A DNA stretch of 52,599 bases from contig JACSRF010000305.1 of NCBI GenBank assembly GCA_014879875.1, forward strand, positions 1 to 52,599. The letters are read 5' to 3'. This document shows, piece by piece, positions 1-8,403 of the stretch; positions within the stretch are counted from its first letter, which is position 1, and each line of letters starts with the position of its first letter. Both the position numbers and the translations under genes were made by a program. The notes under the pieces were generated by a model. That model was not told the origin of the DNA and searched no databases. It saw only the letters and a program-made list of their open reading frames with translations. Source of the stretch: Anaerolinea sp. GTDB taxonomy: Bacteria; Chloroflexota; Anaerolineae; Promineifilales; Promineifilaceae.

Positions 1-153
1 TAAAAACTCCCCAATCTCTCTGTGAATCTCCGTGTCTCCTCTGTGTTCTCTGTGTAACTGATGACTCAGCGTAACTGTGAAATCTGTGGATCATTATTTT
101 TCTGACTTGGCCTAACCGACAGTTGAAATCGGCATTGGCGATCATAAATTACG
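1..153. other. Non-coding left edge
   Basis: This stretch lies downstream of the Wzz/BY-kinase gene. It holds a low-complexity run of CTCTGTG/CTCCGTG-like words (about 15-60) and no open reading frame I would defend. I see no convincing hairpin followed by a T-run, so the end of the minus-strand transcript is not visible here. Confidence 0.5.
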
Positions 154-1824
154 CTATTTACCGGCCGGTTTTATGCTCCCCTTCTGCGCCAACCGCTGGC
201 GTAATTTGCTCTGTGGTTTTTCCTTAACCACAACGTCTTCTTGTGGCTCGTCACCATAAGTGTAGGGATCTTTGTAATAATAAAACGACCCATATCCGGT
301 ATGTCTGGATTTCAAGTCATTCAAGACAACGCCAATGAGATTGGCATTGACGTCGCGGAGTGTTTGTACCATCTGCTTTGTATAAGCGCGACGGCTTTTC
401 TCGGCGCGCAGCACCAGGATAACACCATCTACTTGCGTGCTGAGCACAACAGAATCTGTCACAGACAAAACGGGTGGACTGTCAAAAACAATGAAATCAA
501 ACCGCTGCGCCAACAAATCTATTAACCGGTGCAATTTAGCAGAACCCAATAATTCAGACGGGTTGGGCGGCACACGGCCGCTGGTTAATAACAACAATCC
601 CTCCACACGAGTCACCTGAGCAATATCATCCACAAGTAACCGCGCCTCTTCTTGTTGGCTGGTCATGTCGAATTCCACAAGCAAATCGGTAAGGCCCCGT
701 TTATTGGGTAAGTCGAATAGCTCATGCTGTGAAGGGCGTCGTAGATCAGCATCAATCAGTAAGACGCGATTTCCGGCCTGAGCAAGCACCACTGCCAGAT
801 TTGCCGAAATCGTACTTTTGCCGTCTAGAGGGGTAGAACTGGTTACCAGAAGCGAACGGCGTTGTTTATCAACAGAAGAGAACTGAATTCCCGTGCGTAA
901 AACACGAAACGCTTCGGCCCCCGGCGACCGGGACTGACTAATGGTAATTAAGTGATCCTCGTCCTTTATTTCGGCAATGCCCGTGAGGGTGGGTAAACCG
1001 GTTAGCCGGCTGGCCTCAGTGGGCAGCTTGATGGTGTCATCCAGATATTCTAACAAGTAAGCGGCTGACGCAGCCAAGACAAACCCCACCGCCGCGGCCG
1101 TCAGCACTGCGATCATGTTGTTACTATTGATCGGCCTTTGTGGTAAGCCAGCGCCTTCGATGACCCGGATGGTGTTGGTCGCGCCGCGTTGGGTGCTGCC
1201 CAACAGATTGCTGTAATCGCGCCGCAGGGTTTGTAAGGTGGTCTCCAGAGAGGAGATGTCATTTTGAGTCTGGCGTATTTCCCGAGCGCTAATCAATGTC
1301 GCCAGTGACGCCTGTTTGTCAGCAATTTGCTGCAATGTCTCTTCAATAGCTGTTTCATAACTATCAAGCTGCTTATTGATAAAGGCCAGACGTTCCAGGT
1401 CATCTTGTTGCGAGGCCGGGCTGCGCAAAATGATCTGCTGCGCAAGCTCGTTAGACACGGCCTGCGCGCGCGCCGGACTGGTATCGCGCACGGTTATATC
1501 AATCACGTTGGTATTGTTAATTTGTTGAACATAGATCTCAGACGGAAGTCCATTTAAGCCCAAAGCCTGGCGAACGTCGTTGCGCACGGAGGAACGATTG
1601 GCAAGATCAACGTAGAATGAAGCGAGCTGCTGCGTGATACTGAGGTCGGTGTTCGAGGGATTTAAGTTCTCAATAGCATTGCCCACCATAATGGTAGAGG
1701 TTGTGCTGTAGATGGGCGGCTGCTGACTTGCCACATAGAAACTCGTGGCGCCGGCGATCACGGTCGCCAGCATAATTAACCACCACCACTTTAAGATAGG
1801 AGAGATTATTTCTCTAATTTCCAT
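154..1824 (-). CDS. Polysaccharide co-polymerase fused to BY-kinase (Wzz/Wzc type)
   Basis: This is a bacterial tyrosine autokinase joined to a chain-length regulator, a family that controls polymerisation and export of capsule or exopolysaccharide at the inner membrane. The 556 residues hold a Wzz-like N-terminus with a membrane helix at about 16-33, a coiled-coil-rich extracytoplasmic part (about 140-205) and a second helix at about 237-258. The cytoplasmic kinase follows: Walker A STPLDGKST (about 330-338), Walker A' LLIDADLRRP (355-364) and Walker B FIVFDSPP (444-451). The C-terminus has a tyrosine cluster, YGSFYYYKDPYTYG (511-524), the expected autophosphorylation tail. Length and order fit single-chain Wzc-type proteins. 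It is the last gene of the minus-strand series, 74 bp after a LamG protein. The Shine-Dalgarno site is weak. Its substrate polysaccharide is inferred from the cluster. Confidence 0.93.
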   Translation of the reverse strand: MEIREIISPILKWWWLIMLATVIAGATSFYVASQQPPIYSTTSTIMVGNAIENLNPSNTDLSITQQLASFYVDLANRSSVRNDVRQALGLNGLPSEIYVQQINNTNVIDITVRDTSPARAQAVSNELAQQIILRSPASQQDDLERLAFINKQLDSYETAIEETLQQIADKQASLATLISAREIRQTQNDISSLETTLQTLRRDYSNLLGSTQRGATNTIRVIEGAGLPQRPINSNNMIAVLTAAAVGFVLAASAAYLLEYLDDTIKLPTEASRLTGLPTLTGIAEIKDEDHLITISQSRSPGAEAFRVLRTGIQFSSVDKQRRSLLVTSSTPLDGKSTISANLAVVLAQAGNRVLLIDADLRRPSQHELFDLPNKRGLTDLLVEFDMTSQQEEARLLVDDIAQVTRVEGLLLLTSGRVPPNPSELLGSAKLHRLIDLLAQRFDFIVFDSPPVLSVTDSVVLSTQVDGVILVLRAEKSRRAYTKQMVQTLRDVNANLIGVVLNDLKSRHTGYGSFYYYKDPYTYGDEPQEDVVVKEKPQSKLRQRLAQKGSIKPAGK

Positions 1825-1855
1825 AGAAAATTTACCCGATACGAAGACCTGGCCG

Positions 1856-1888
1856 AGACCTGACAGGTTTTCTTAATCTGTCAGGTCT
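1856..1888. repeat. Dispersed hairpin repeat, copy 1 (AGACCTGACAG)
   Basis: A perfect 11-bp inverted repeat, AGACCTGACAG (1856-1866) and CTGTCAGGTCT (1878-1888), encloses an 11-nt AT-rich loop. The same arm sequence recurs at 16248-16281. No T-run follows on either strand, so I read it as a REP-like mobile or structural repeat rather than an intrinsic terminator. Confidence 0.7.
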
Positions 1889-1898
1889 ACCGGCAAAT

Positions 1899-4178
1899 CT
1901 ACCCAGAGCGACGGCCGTAAACGGCAACGGCCGTCAGTAATATGAAGACGCTACCCACCAATAATAGCAGAGCGACGCCAGGCGTGGAAGCGGCGCTAAA
2001 GGTTTGCAAAGAAACGGCCGTTGGCAACAGCTCGCTGGTCAACATGAAAGGCGAAAAGTCGGTCACGTCCGTGACGCGCAGCGCGTAGGGTTCGGCGCTG
2101 CACTGACGGCCGTCTGTGCCAAAGCTGCTATCCCGCGTCAATTCATCCCAACCGCTGCCATTCCAGTGGAAGGCGTTGAGCGTATTGCAAGCATTGCTGC
2201 TTAGCTCACTGCCCAGGAAAGAGAAAGTCAGGATTGAGCCGGGGTCGCCGATAGTGGGCGAATTCGTCGGCGCGATGTCAATGCAGCGCTGCACCGTTTG
2301 CTCCGGGCCGGTAGTGCAGTTAGCCAGGGCGCGCACGGTTATGGTCGTTGCGCCTAAATTAAAACCGGCGCCGTCAATGGTGAAGGGGCCATAGTTGCCA
2401 TCGGCGAAGAACTGCACCGGAGCGATGCCATCAACGGCCTGCTCTTGTTGCAGCGTGCCGTTATTGTTGAGCGTCCCCAGGTTAAACCAAAGACCGTCGG
2501 CGCGCAAGCTGCCGCCAGTTTGCACAGTCAGGGTAGCGCCGCTGCCAATCAGCACACTGCGGGCGAAGCTGCTGCTGCTAATGGCGGGGGCGTTGCTGGC
2601 GGGGTAGTTGTACAGACCAGCGTTATCGGCGACGGTGGGCGCAATGTAGCGGCTCCAGTTGGACCCATCGGCCCAATCGCTGCTCTGGCTGCCGATCCAG
2701 GTGTTGAAGGCGGCCGAGGGAACCCAGGCGGTGGCGGGGTTCATGTTGGTCATCGTGCCATTGTGAGAGGAAACGGCCGTGTCGTAAACCGTCGTCACGC
2801 TGCCATCATTTTGCTGATCGAAGCGGTAGTAAGCGGCCAGGCCACTCTCATTGTGGGCGACGGTTCGGAACATATTTTCCTGGATGGCGCTGGCGCTGCG
2901 GGCGCTGTCCCATAGGCGCAGATCGTCCAGCCGCCCTTCATAGCCAGAGCCGATAAGCAGATCAGCGTCAGCGGTCGTAGCGCCGCTGGCAATGCTGCCC
3001 ACCAATACACCATTTTTGTAAGCGTTTAGATTGCCGCTCTCATGCGTCAGGACAATGTGCGTCCATTCACTGTTGGAGTAAGGGATACCAAGGCGATCTT
3101 CGTCACCATCATTGTTGTAGAGCCAGAGACGGTCTTCACCACCGATGTCGGCACGGGCGATGCCCCAATAGGCGTTACCAATGAGGATGTCGCCGGCGGC
3201 GGCGCTGACGGCCGTTGGCGCGGTTCCGGTGGGGTAGGCCCAGAGTTCGGACGTCTTGGCGCTGGCCCAACTGCTGCCTAAAATGGTTTCGGCATTGACA
3301 TTCAACGCCACATAATCATTCACGCCGTCAAAGGCCAGCGCATTGCGCGGCCCGGCAAATGCGCCAGAGGCTACCCATTGTGGGGGAATACCATCTGTCC
3401 CTGGATAGGGCGGGCTATTATTGGCCCCATCCAGCAGTGTGCCATGATGGCCATTACCAGAATTGTCTGTCAACGTTGTGCCACTGCCATTCGACATTTG
3501 GTAATAGGCTGCCAGGCCTGCTTGTGGGGATAATGTGCGGTGCATATCCTGACGAATCTGCGCGCCTGTGCGGGCAACGGTCCAGATTTGCACTTCATCA
3601 ATTTGCCCCTGGAAGGTGTAATTTCCTGTCGTTTGATCAATGATAGTCCCGCCAATTTGCAAAACAGGATTTGCCGGGGGTTGACCAGTAGCGCCACTAG
3701 GAACCTGACCAACTAAGACGCCATTCTTGTAAGCTGCAAGCTGTCCACCGCCATGCACCATACTGATATGCACCCACTCCCCAACCGTATAAGGAATTCC
3801 AACGACATCAAAATTGCCATCATAATTCCATATCCAGATACGGTCTTGCCCACCAATTAATCCACGCGAAATACCCCACCAACGTGGACGATCGCCAAAA
3901 ACATGGTCACAGCGAGCATAGTCCGCCGGAACATTGCAGTAAGCTGTACCGGTTGGCTTGACCCAAAGAGAAATTGTCTTGTTGTTTACCCAATCCGGGT
4001 TATTCATGACAACGTTGGTTTGAGGCAGGTTAACAAGATCGCTGTCGTTGAATTCCAGGGCGTAGTCGCCGGCAAAGGCGTGAACAGGTGGAGGAGTATG
4101 GGTCAGGAGGGTGACCAGAGCGACGAAGAGGCAGAGGGTAAGACTGAGGGTATATAGCAGACCTTTTTGTTTGTTCAT
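1899..4178 (-). CDS. Secreted double-LamG protein with C-terminal PTAVSLQ sorting tail
   Basis: A 759-residue exported protein. Residues 1-35 form a signal peptide with a long hydrophobic core ending near VHAFA. Two LamG/concanavalin-A-like jelly-roll domains follow (about 38-230 and 275-480), each with the LALEF/NALAFDG start, GQDRIWIWNYDG-type and ILIGSGYEG-type strands seen in this family. A short region then carries a WIGSQSSDWADGSNW motif and beta-repeats. The tail reads PTAVSLQ, a hydrophobic helix and GRRSG, a tripartite sorting or anchoring signal shared with two other proteins in the window. LamG domains usually bind glycans or proteins; no catalytic residues are evident. A GGGGAG sequence lies about 12 nt before the start. 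It follows a second, three-LamG protein, so the two probably arose by domain duplication. Confidence 0.85.
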   Translation of the reverse strand: MNKQKGLLYTLSLTLCLFVALVTLLTHTPPPVHAFAGDYALEFNDSDLVNLPQTNVVMNNPDWVNNKTISLWVKPTGTAYCNVPADYARCDHVFGDRPRWWGISRGLIGGQDRIWIWNYDGNFDVVGIPYTVGEWVHISMVHGGGQLAAYKNGVLVGQVPSGATGQPPANPVLQIGGTIIDQTTGNYTFQGQIDEVQIWTVARTGAQIRQDMHRTLSPQAGLAAYYQMSNGSGTTLTDNSGNGHHGTLLDGANNSPPYPGTDGIPPQWVASGAFAGPRNALAFDGVNDYVALNVNAETILGSSWASAKTSELWAYPTGTAPTAVSAAAGDILIGNAYWGIARADIGGEDRLWLYNNDGDEDRLGIPYSNSEWTHIVLTHESGNLNAYKNGVLVGSIASGATTADADLLIGSGYEGRLDDLRLWDSARSASAIQENMFRTVAHNESGLAAYYRFDQQNDGSVTTVYDTAVSSHNGTMTNMNPATAWVPSAAFNTWIGSQSSDWADGSNWSRYIAPTVADNAGLYNYPASNAPAISSSSFARSVLIGSGATLTVQTGGSLRADGLWFNLGTLNNNGTLQQEQAVDGIAPVQFFADGNYGPFTIDGAGFNLGATTITVRALANCTTGPEQTVQRCIDIAPTNSPTIGDPGSILTFSFLGSELSSNACNTLNAFHWNGSGWDELTRDSSFGTDGRQCSAEPYALRVTDVTDFSPFMLTSELLPTAVSLQTFSAASTPGVALLLLVGSVFILLTAVAVYGRRSG
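2004..2025 (-). repeat. 22-nt PTAVSLQ-coding word containing ACGGCCGT, copy 1
   Basis: TTGCAAAGAAACGGCCGTTGGC on the plus strand is, on the minus strand, the codons for PTAVSLQ at the head of the C-terminal sorting tail. It differs at two positions from the copies at 8509 and 10536. Confidence 0.8.
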
Positions 4179-4324
4179 GACGATATTTCTCCCCGGCAGT
4201 GTTGGTATCGGCGGCTGCCAGAAGGGTGTCCGTTACTGCTGCCGGGCAGGGGCAACATAAATAACGGCCGTTAAATTTCACTTAGTCTAAACACCTTTGG
4301 TTTCAAGCTGGCTTACGGGGGTTG

Positions 4325-4355
4325 AGGGCTGGAGAATGGAACACTCTCCAGCCCT
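4325..4355. terminator. Hairpin between the two LamG genes
   Basis: A perfect 11-bp inverted repeat, AGGGCTGGAGA (4325-4335) and TCTCCAGCCCT (4345-4355), has a 9-nt loop. It lies just after the stop of the three-LamG gene. The T-run (GTAGTTTTTA) is on the plus-strand side, so for the minus-strand gene this is a hairpin without a good U-tract; it may protect the mRNA end or attenuate. Confidence 0.45.
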
Positions 4356-4362
4356 GTAGTTT

Positions 4363-7080
4363 TTACTCTTGCGGCAGCGGTTGGTTGATAAAGACAATCA
4401 CTGGAAGTTGACGGCCGTTATTTAAGACGGAACTGTTGCTGCGTGGTAAAACAAAGGCGCCGGAAAGGACCCAATTGGCATCCCCCATGCCGCCGAGCAG
4501 TTGTCCGCCATGGCCATGGCCGGTATTATCGCTGAGGCCGGTTCCCAAGCCGTCGCTCATCTGGTAATAGGCGCTGAGGTCAGCCCAGGCAGGATGGCTG
4601 GCGTCTAACTCGCGGAAGGCCCAATCGAGGATAGTATTACCATCCAGGGCGGTATTCCAGAAGCGGACTTCATCTAATTGGCCGCTGAAATAAAAAGCGG
4701 GATTAGTCCGACCGCTGCCCCCCAGGTAAAGCTGCCCGTCGCCGGTGACGTGATCGGGCACGTAGGTGGGGCCGCTGGGTACGCTGCCAACAAACTGTCC
4801 ATTTTTATAGGCGGAGAGCAAACCATTCTCGTGGACCAGGGCAATGTGCAGCCATTCTCCTGGGGTAAACTCGATACCGACGCCATCAACGCCATCGGCA
4901 TCTACGTTCCAAACCCAGAGACGGTCGCCGCCTTCATAGACGGCGCGGGTAATGCCGAAGTTACGCGGCCGATCGCTCCCGACGATCAATTCGCCGCTGG
5001 CAGGATGGGTGACCGGCCCGACGGCGCCGGTAGGCTGCACCCACAGACTGACCACTTTGCGGTTGATCCAATCCGGGCTGCCGAAAAGGTCGCCCGTATC
5101 GCCCAATGTGCCGTAATCATCGAGGCCGTCAAATTGCAAGGCGTAATTCAATACACCGCCGGGCGTGGCGGTTGGCGTCGGTGGCTGCTCGGTGGGCGTG
5201 GGTGAAGGGGGCGCGCTCGTCGCGGTAGCCGTTGGGCTGGGTGGAACGGCCGTAGCTGTCGGTGTGGGCGTGGGCGGCTGCTCGGTGGGCGTAGGCGATG
5301 GCAGGACGCCGGTAGCTGTGGCTGTCGGGCTGGGCACAACAGCCGTGGCGGTGGGTGTTGCTGTAGCTGGCGGCATGGTGGGCGTCGCTGTTGGGTCAGG
5401 TACGCTCTGGGTAGCGGTTGGCGTGGGAGAAGCGGTCTGACCATCGCTAATTGCGCCGGGGGAAACCCAGAGCGGGGGTGAGCCATCGGGCGGCACACCG
5501 CGCGCGCCGTCAAACAAGACGCCATCCCAACCGTTGCCGCTGTCGTCGGTCAAGATCAGGCCGGAGCCATTAGACATGCGGTAGTAAGCGGCCAGGCCAG
5601 GTTCGTTGCCACTGAGGGGCTGGTTCATGCTGGCGCTGATTTCGACGGCGGTGCGGGCGACGTTCCAGAGGCGCACTTCATCAATTTGCCCGGTAAAATT
5701 CCAATGGACGGTGGCGGTGTTAATGATGCCACCGATATGTAGCACGGGCAGCGCGCCGGTGTTGGGCTGCATCGTGGCGCCGCTGGGGGTGCTGGCTACT
5801 TCCACGCCATTGACAATGGCCCGCATCACCCCACCATCGTGAACAAGGGCGATGTGCATCCATGTGTCCAGGGCGTAGGGAATGCCTATCTGGTCAAAAG
5901 AGCCATCGTAATTCCAGAGCCAGATGCGGTCCTGGCCGTTGATGTTGCCGCGAGAGATGCCCCACCAGCGGGCGCGGTCGCCAAAGATGGCGTCGCAGTG
6001 GGCGGGCGATGGTCTGGTGCAAGAGGCTGCGCCGGTGGGTTTGATCCACATGCTAACGGTTTTGGTATTCTCCCAGCCGACGGCCATTATGTGGGCGGTG
6101 GCGTGCAGTTCGACAAAATCGCTGTTGCCGTCGAATTGCAATGCGTAACCGTCGCCGTCTGGCGTGGGTGGCGGCGTATTGGTGGCTGTGGGGGAAGGCG
6201 GCAGCGGTGTATGGGTCGCCGTTGGCGTGGGGCCGGCCGGGGTACCAGTCGAAGCAGCGGTGGGGGTGAAGGTGGGGTTGATCTGGCCGAAGGCATCAGA
6301 GGGAACCCAGTTGGCATCCCCCATGCCGCCGCTGAGTTGGCCGGTGTGTCCGTGGCCGCTGTCGTCGCTGAGCAACAAGCCGGCGCCATTGGACATCTGG
6401 TAATAGGCGGCGAGTCCCGCCCAGTAGGGATGGACGGCGGTGAGGCTTTGGTAGCGCCAATCGGCGATGAGGTTGGCGGGGAGGGCGGCATTCCAGAGAC
6501 GGGCTTCGTCAATTTCGCCGCTGAAGTATTGGCTGCTGGTGTTGCCGCCGAGGTAGAGCGTGCCATTCAGGGGGGCGGACGTGGGACCGCTGGCGATACT
6601 GGCGACGAATTGACCATCTTGATAGGCGGAGAGCAGGCCGTCGGCGTGGACAAGGGCGATATGGGTCCATTGGCCTGGGGTGAAGTTCAGGCCAATGAAA
6701 TCCAGGCTGCCATCGGAGTTCCAGACCCACAGTTTGTCCTGACCATTGTAGTTGGCGCGGGTGATGCCAAAAGAGCGCGGAGCATGAGTGCCGATGATGA
6801 GTTCACCGGTGGTGGGGGAGGTGGCAGGGCTGGCAACGGCCGTTGGCTTTACCCACACACTCACGGTTTTGCTGCTGGCCCAAGCGGGGCCGCCCATGAG
6901 CGTACTCATGCTGCCCAGGTTGACGTAATTGCCGGCGCCATTGAAGGCCAGGGCCTGCCCGGCACTGTCGGAGGCGGCAGGGCGAACGGCCGTGACGATG
7001 AAGAAGGTGAGGAGAAGAAAAACGGCCGTTGGCCATTTCCCAGTTTTAAGTGAAGGTCGCGCTTGAGTTGTGCTGAGCAT
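4363..7080 (-). CDS. Secreted triple-LamG protein with Pro/Thr linkers
   Basis: A 905-residue exported protein. A signal peptide or N-terminal anchor (about 17-38, hydrophobic FLLLTFFIV) is followed by three LamG-type domains (about 40-265, 306-545 and 643-880). They are separated by two linkers rich in PTPTAT and PPSPTAT repeats (about 267-305 and 553-640), typical of extended, probably glycosylated spacers of surface proteins. The three lectin folds repeat the same phrases (GQDKLWVWN, GQDRIWLWN, GDRLWVWN; AYYQMSNG, AYYRMSNG, AYYQMSDG), which shows internal duplication. There is no PTAVSLQ tail; the protein ends QLPVIVFINQPLPQE. It may be released or held by another tail type. GCGAGG lies about 7 nt before the ATG. 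Likely glycan binding; the ligand is unknown. Confidence 0.85.
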   Translation of the reverse strand: MLSTTQARPSLKTGKWPTAVFLLLTFFIVTAVRPAASDSAGQALAFNGAGNYVNLGSMSTLMGGPAWASSKTVSVWVKPTAVASPATSPTTGELIIGTHAPRSFGITRANYNGQDKLWVWNSDGSLDFIGLNFTPGQWTHIALVHADGLLSAYQDGQFVASIASGPTSAPLNGTLYLGGNTSSQYFSGEIDEARLWNAALPANLIADWRYQSLTAVHPYWAGLAAYYQMSNGAGLLLSDDSGHGHTGQLSGGMGDANWVPSDAFGQINPTFTPTAASTGTPAGPTPTATHTPLPPSPTATNTPPPTPDGDGYALQFDGNSDFVELHATAHIMAVGWENTKTVSMWIKPTGAASCTRPSPAHCDAIFGDRARWWGISRGNINGQDRIWLWNYDGSFDQIGIPYALDTWMHIALVHDGGVMRAIVNGVEVASTPSGATMQPNTGALPVLHIGGIINTATVHWNFTGQIDEVRLWNVARTAVEISASMNQPLSGNEPGLAAYYRMSNGSGLILTDDSGNGWDGVLFDGARGVPPDGSPPLWVSPGAISDGQTASPTPTATQSVPDPTATPTMPPATATPTATAVVPSPTATATGVLPSPTPTEQPPTPTPTATAVPPSPTATATSAPPSPTPTEQPPTPTATPGGVLNYALQFDGLDDYGTLGDTGDLFGSPDWINRKVVSLWVQPTGAVGPVTHPASGELIVGSDRPRNFGITRAVYEGGDRLWVWNVDADGVDGVGIEFTPGEWLHIALVHENGLLSAYKNGQFVGSVPSGPTYVPDHVTGDGQLYLGGSGRTNPAFYFSGQLDEVRFWNTALDGNTILDWAFRELDASHPAWADLSAYYQMSDGLGTGLSDNTGHGHGGQLLGGMGDANWVLSGAFVLPRSNSSVLNNGRQLPVIVFINQPLPQE
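5160..5440 (-). repeat. Low-complexity Pro/Thr linker DNA
   Basis: This GC-rich segment is built from short units encoding PTAT, PSPT and PPTP, in the linker between LamG domains 2 and 3. Its periodicity produces long shadow reading frames on the plus strand. Confidence 0.7.
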
Positions 7081-7381
7081 ATGTCTGCCTCGCCGAAGAG
7101 GATTGTCGGTTGGTTATTGATTGGTTTGTTGGTTAAAAAGCGGTAATGCGCTGCCGCGGGGCATCCAGGTTCTGCGGCCACACCATACCAGGGTACTATA
7201 CAGAGGAATGGTTACAAAAAACCTTACGATACACGGCGAGAATAAAAAGAGCCTGTCCGCGGGCAGGCTCTTGGTTAGAGGTAAAAGGGTGGGCATGTTT
7301 TTGCGAGGATAGTGTATGCGCAAGTCAATCACCAGGCAAGTTCAGGGTATGGGGAATGGGTTGCAGATCACCTTGCGAGCT
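7081..7381. other. Intergenic region between methyltransferase and triple-LamG genes
   Basis: The 301-bp gap carries the terminator at 7243-7272. Close to the LamG start it has an AT-rich stretch of TTGGTT words (7105-7140). I see no gene. A promoter for the LamG pair is expected here because of the strong terminator upstream, but I cannot point to clear -35 and -10 boxes. Confidence 0.5.
7243..7272 (-). terminator. Rho-independent terminator after the methyltransferase gene
   Basis: AAGAGCCTGTCC (7247-7258) pairs with GGGCAGGCTCTT (7261-7272), with one G-U wobble. Read on the minus strand the GC-rich stem is followed by TCTTTTTATT, a good U-tract. It lies about 110 bp past the stop of the methyltransferase gene, so transcription from the right probably ends here and the LamG genes have their own promoter. 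Confidence 0.75.
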
Positions 7382-8233
7382 TTACGATTTTGTTCCTTCC
7401 ACGACCAAAGTTTCATATTGGTTCAGCGCCTCCCCCAGGCAACGGCCGTGAACCTCCACACCGCACAAACAAGGATCATAACTGACGCCAGGGGCAAAAC
7501 GGCCGATCTCTGTGAAGCCAGCCGCCATTAAGGTTGTGGCCAACGTATGGTAATCATACAAAAATCGGTGCCCAAAGCCCTGGAACAACAAGTTCACAAC
7601 AAAACAAGCGCTGTCGTCTGCTGTTACCGGAAAATAATGCTGCATATGGGTCGCCTCAATCGCCCAGGCTAATTCATGCTGCTGAAACCTGTTCCAACCC
7701 GGCGTGTACAGCCCCAGAATTTCATGCGTGTAAAAGGTAATATATTCTCGCGTCAAAGGATCATCTTGCGAGCGTGTGATTCCTGTAACTGCCATCAAAT
7801 CCGGGGTCGCCAGGCGCACTTTGCCATGCGGGAGAAGGACCCGGTAAAGTTCGGCCAACAACGCCTGACATTGTGGGTAGGTAATGTGTTCAATCATATG
7901 CTCCGAGCAGGCATAGGCAAATGTCTCGTCAGCAAAGGGTAATGGCTCTGTCGCGTCTAAAAAAATAATATCGGGCGAGGTCGGCTCTAAATCGGAGTTA
8001 AGCCATCCTTCTTGCGGATAAATGCCAACGCCAATTTGCAGTTTAGGGATGGGATGGGTATGCAGATAATCGGCAATGATCGGCAAGCGACGTTGGCGCA
8101 TCTGCTGTTCTGCCTGCTCTTGCGGCAACAAGTGCGGCGTCTCGCGCCAACTGACCCGTGCCTGCCGCAAGCTCCTGACCAGACGAACGAGAAATTGACT
8201 GCGCTTTAGCAACTGCTTCCACTGTTTCGTCAT
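7382..8233 (-). CDS. Class I SAM-dependent methyltransferase
   Basis: The protein resembles the small SAM-dependent methyltransferases that occur in polysaccharide clusters. Visible motifs are LQIGVGIYPQEGWLNSDLEP (a modified motif I with the acidic residue after the second strand), IIFLDATEPLPFADETFAYA (motif II region) and YRVLLPHGKVRLATPDL (motif III). EHMIEH after the FADETF loop is typical of this subgroup. The ORF track starts at 8314, but the ATG at 8233 (MTKQWKQLLKR) has GGGGGTGAC directly before it and is preferred, giving 283 aa. The substrate is not evident; an O-methyl group on a sugar of the cluster's glycan is plausible. A strong terminator follows. Confidence 0.8.
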   Translation of the reverse strand: MTKQWKQLLKRSQFLVRLVRSLRQARVSWRETPHLLPQEQAEQQMRQRRLPIIADYLHTHPIPKLQIGVGIYPQEGWLNSDLEPTSPDIIFLDATEPLPFADETFAYACSEHMIEHITYPQCQALLAELYRVLLPHGKVRLATPDLMAVTGITRSQDDPLTREYITFYTHEILGLYTPGWNRFQQHELAWAIEATHMQHYFPVTADDSACFVVNLLFQGFGHRFLYDYHTLATTLMAAGFTEIGRFAPGVSYDPCLCGVEVHGRCLGEALNQYETLVVEGTKS

Positions 8234-8403
8234 GTCACCCCCATTAATTAATAAGCTGAGCCATTTGCCATTCTCTGACATCTCAGCAACAAGCTCTACA
8301 CACGACAACGCCACTGTTCAACCAGTTAGATGAACGACAGCGCTGCCAGCTTAACAATTAGCCGGCAGCGCCACCAATAACAAAACAACAACTATCAGGG
8401 AAC

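Noticed and set aside
1856-1888. Intrinsic terminator after the double-LamG gene
   Set aside because: The stem is good but no U-tract follows on the minus strand, and the same sequence recurs at 16248, so a dispersed repeat is the better reading.
5160-5440. CRISPR-like or tandem repeat array
   Set aside because: The repetition is degenerate and in frame with a Pro/Thr linker; there are no constant repeats with unique spacers.
5839-7053. 404-aa plus-strand ORF opposite the triple-LamG gene
   Set aside because: It is an antisense shadow produced by the codon pattern of the LamG gene. The Gly/Ala/Val-rich translation has no domain, and the minus frame has signal peptide and LamG motifs.
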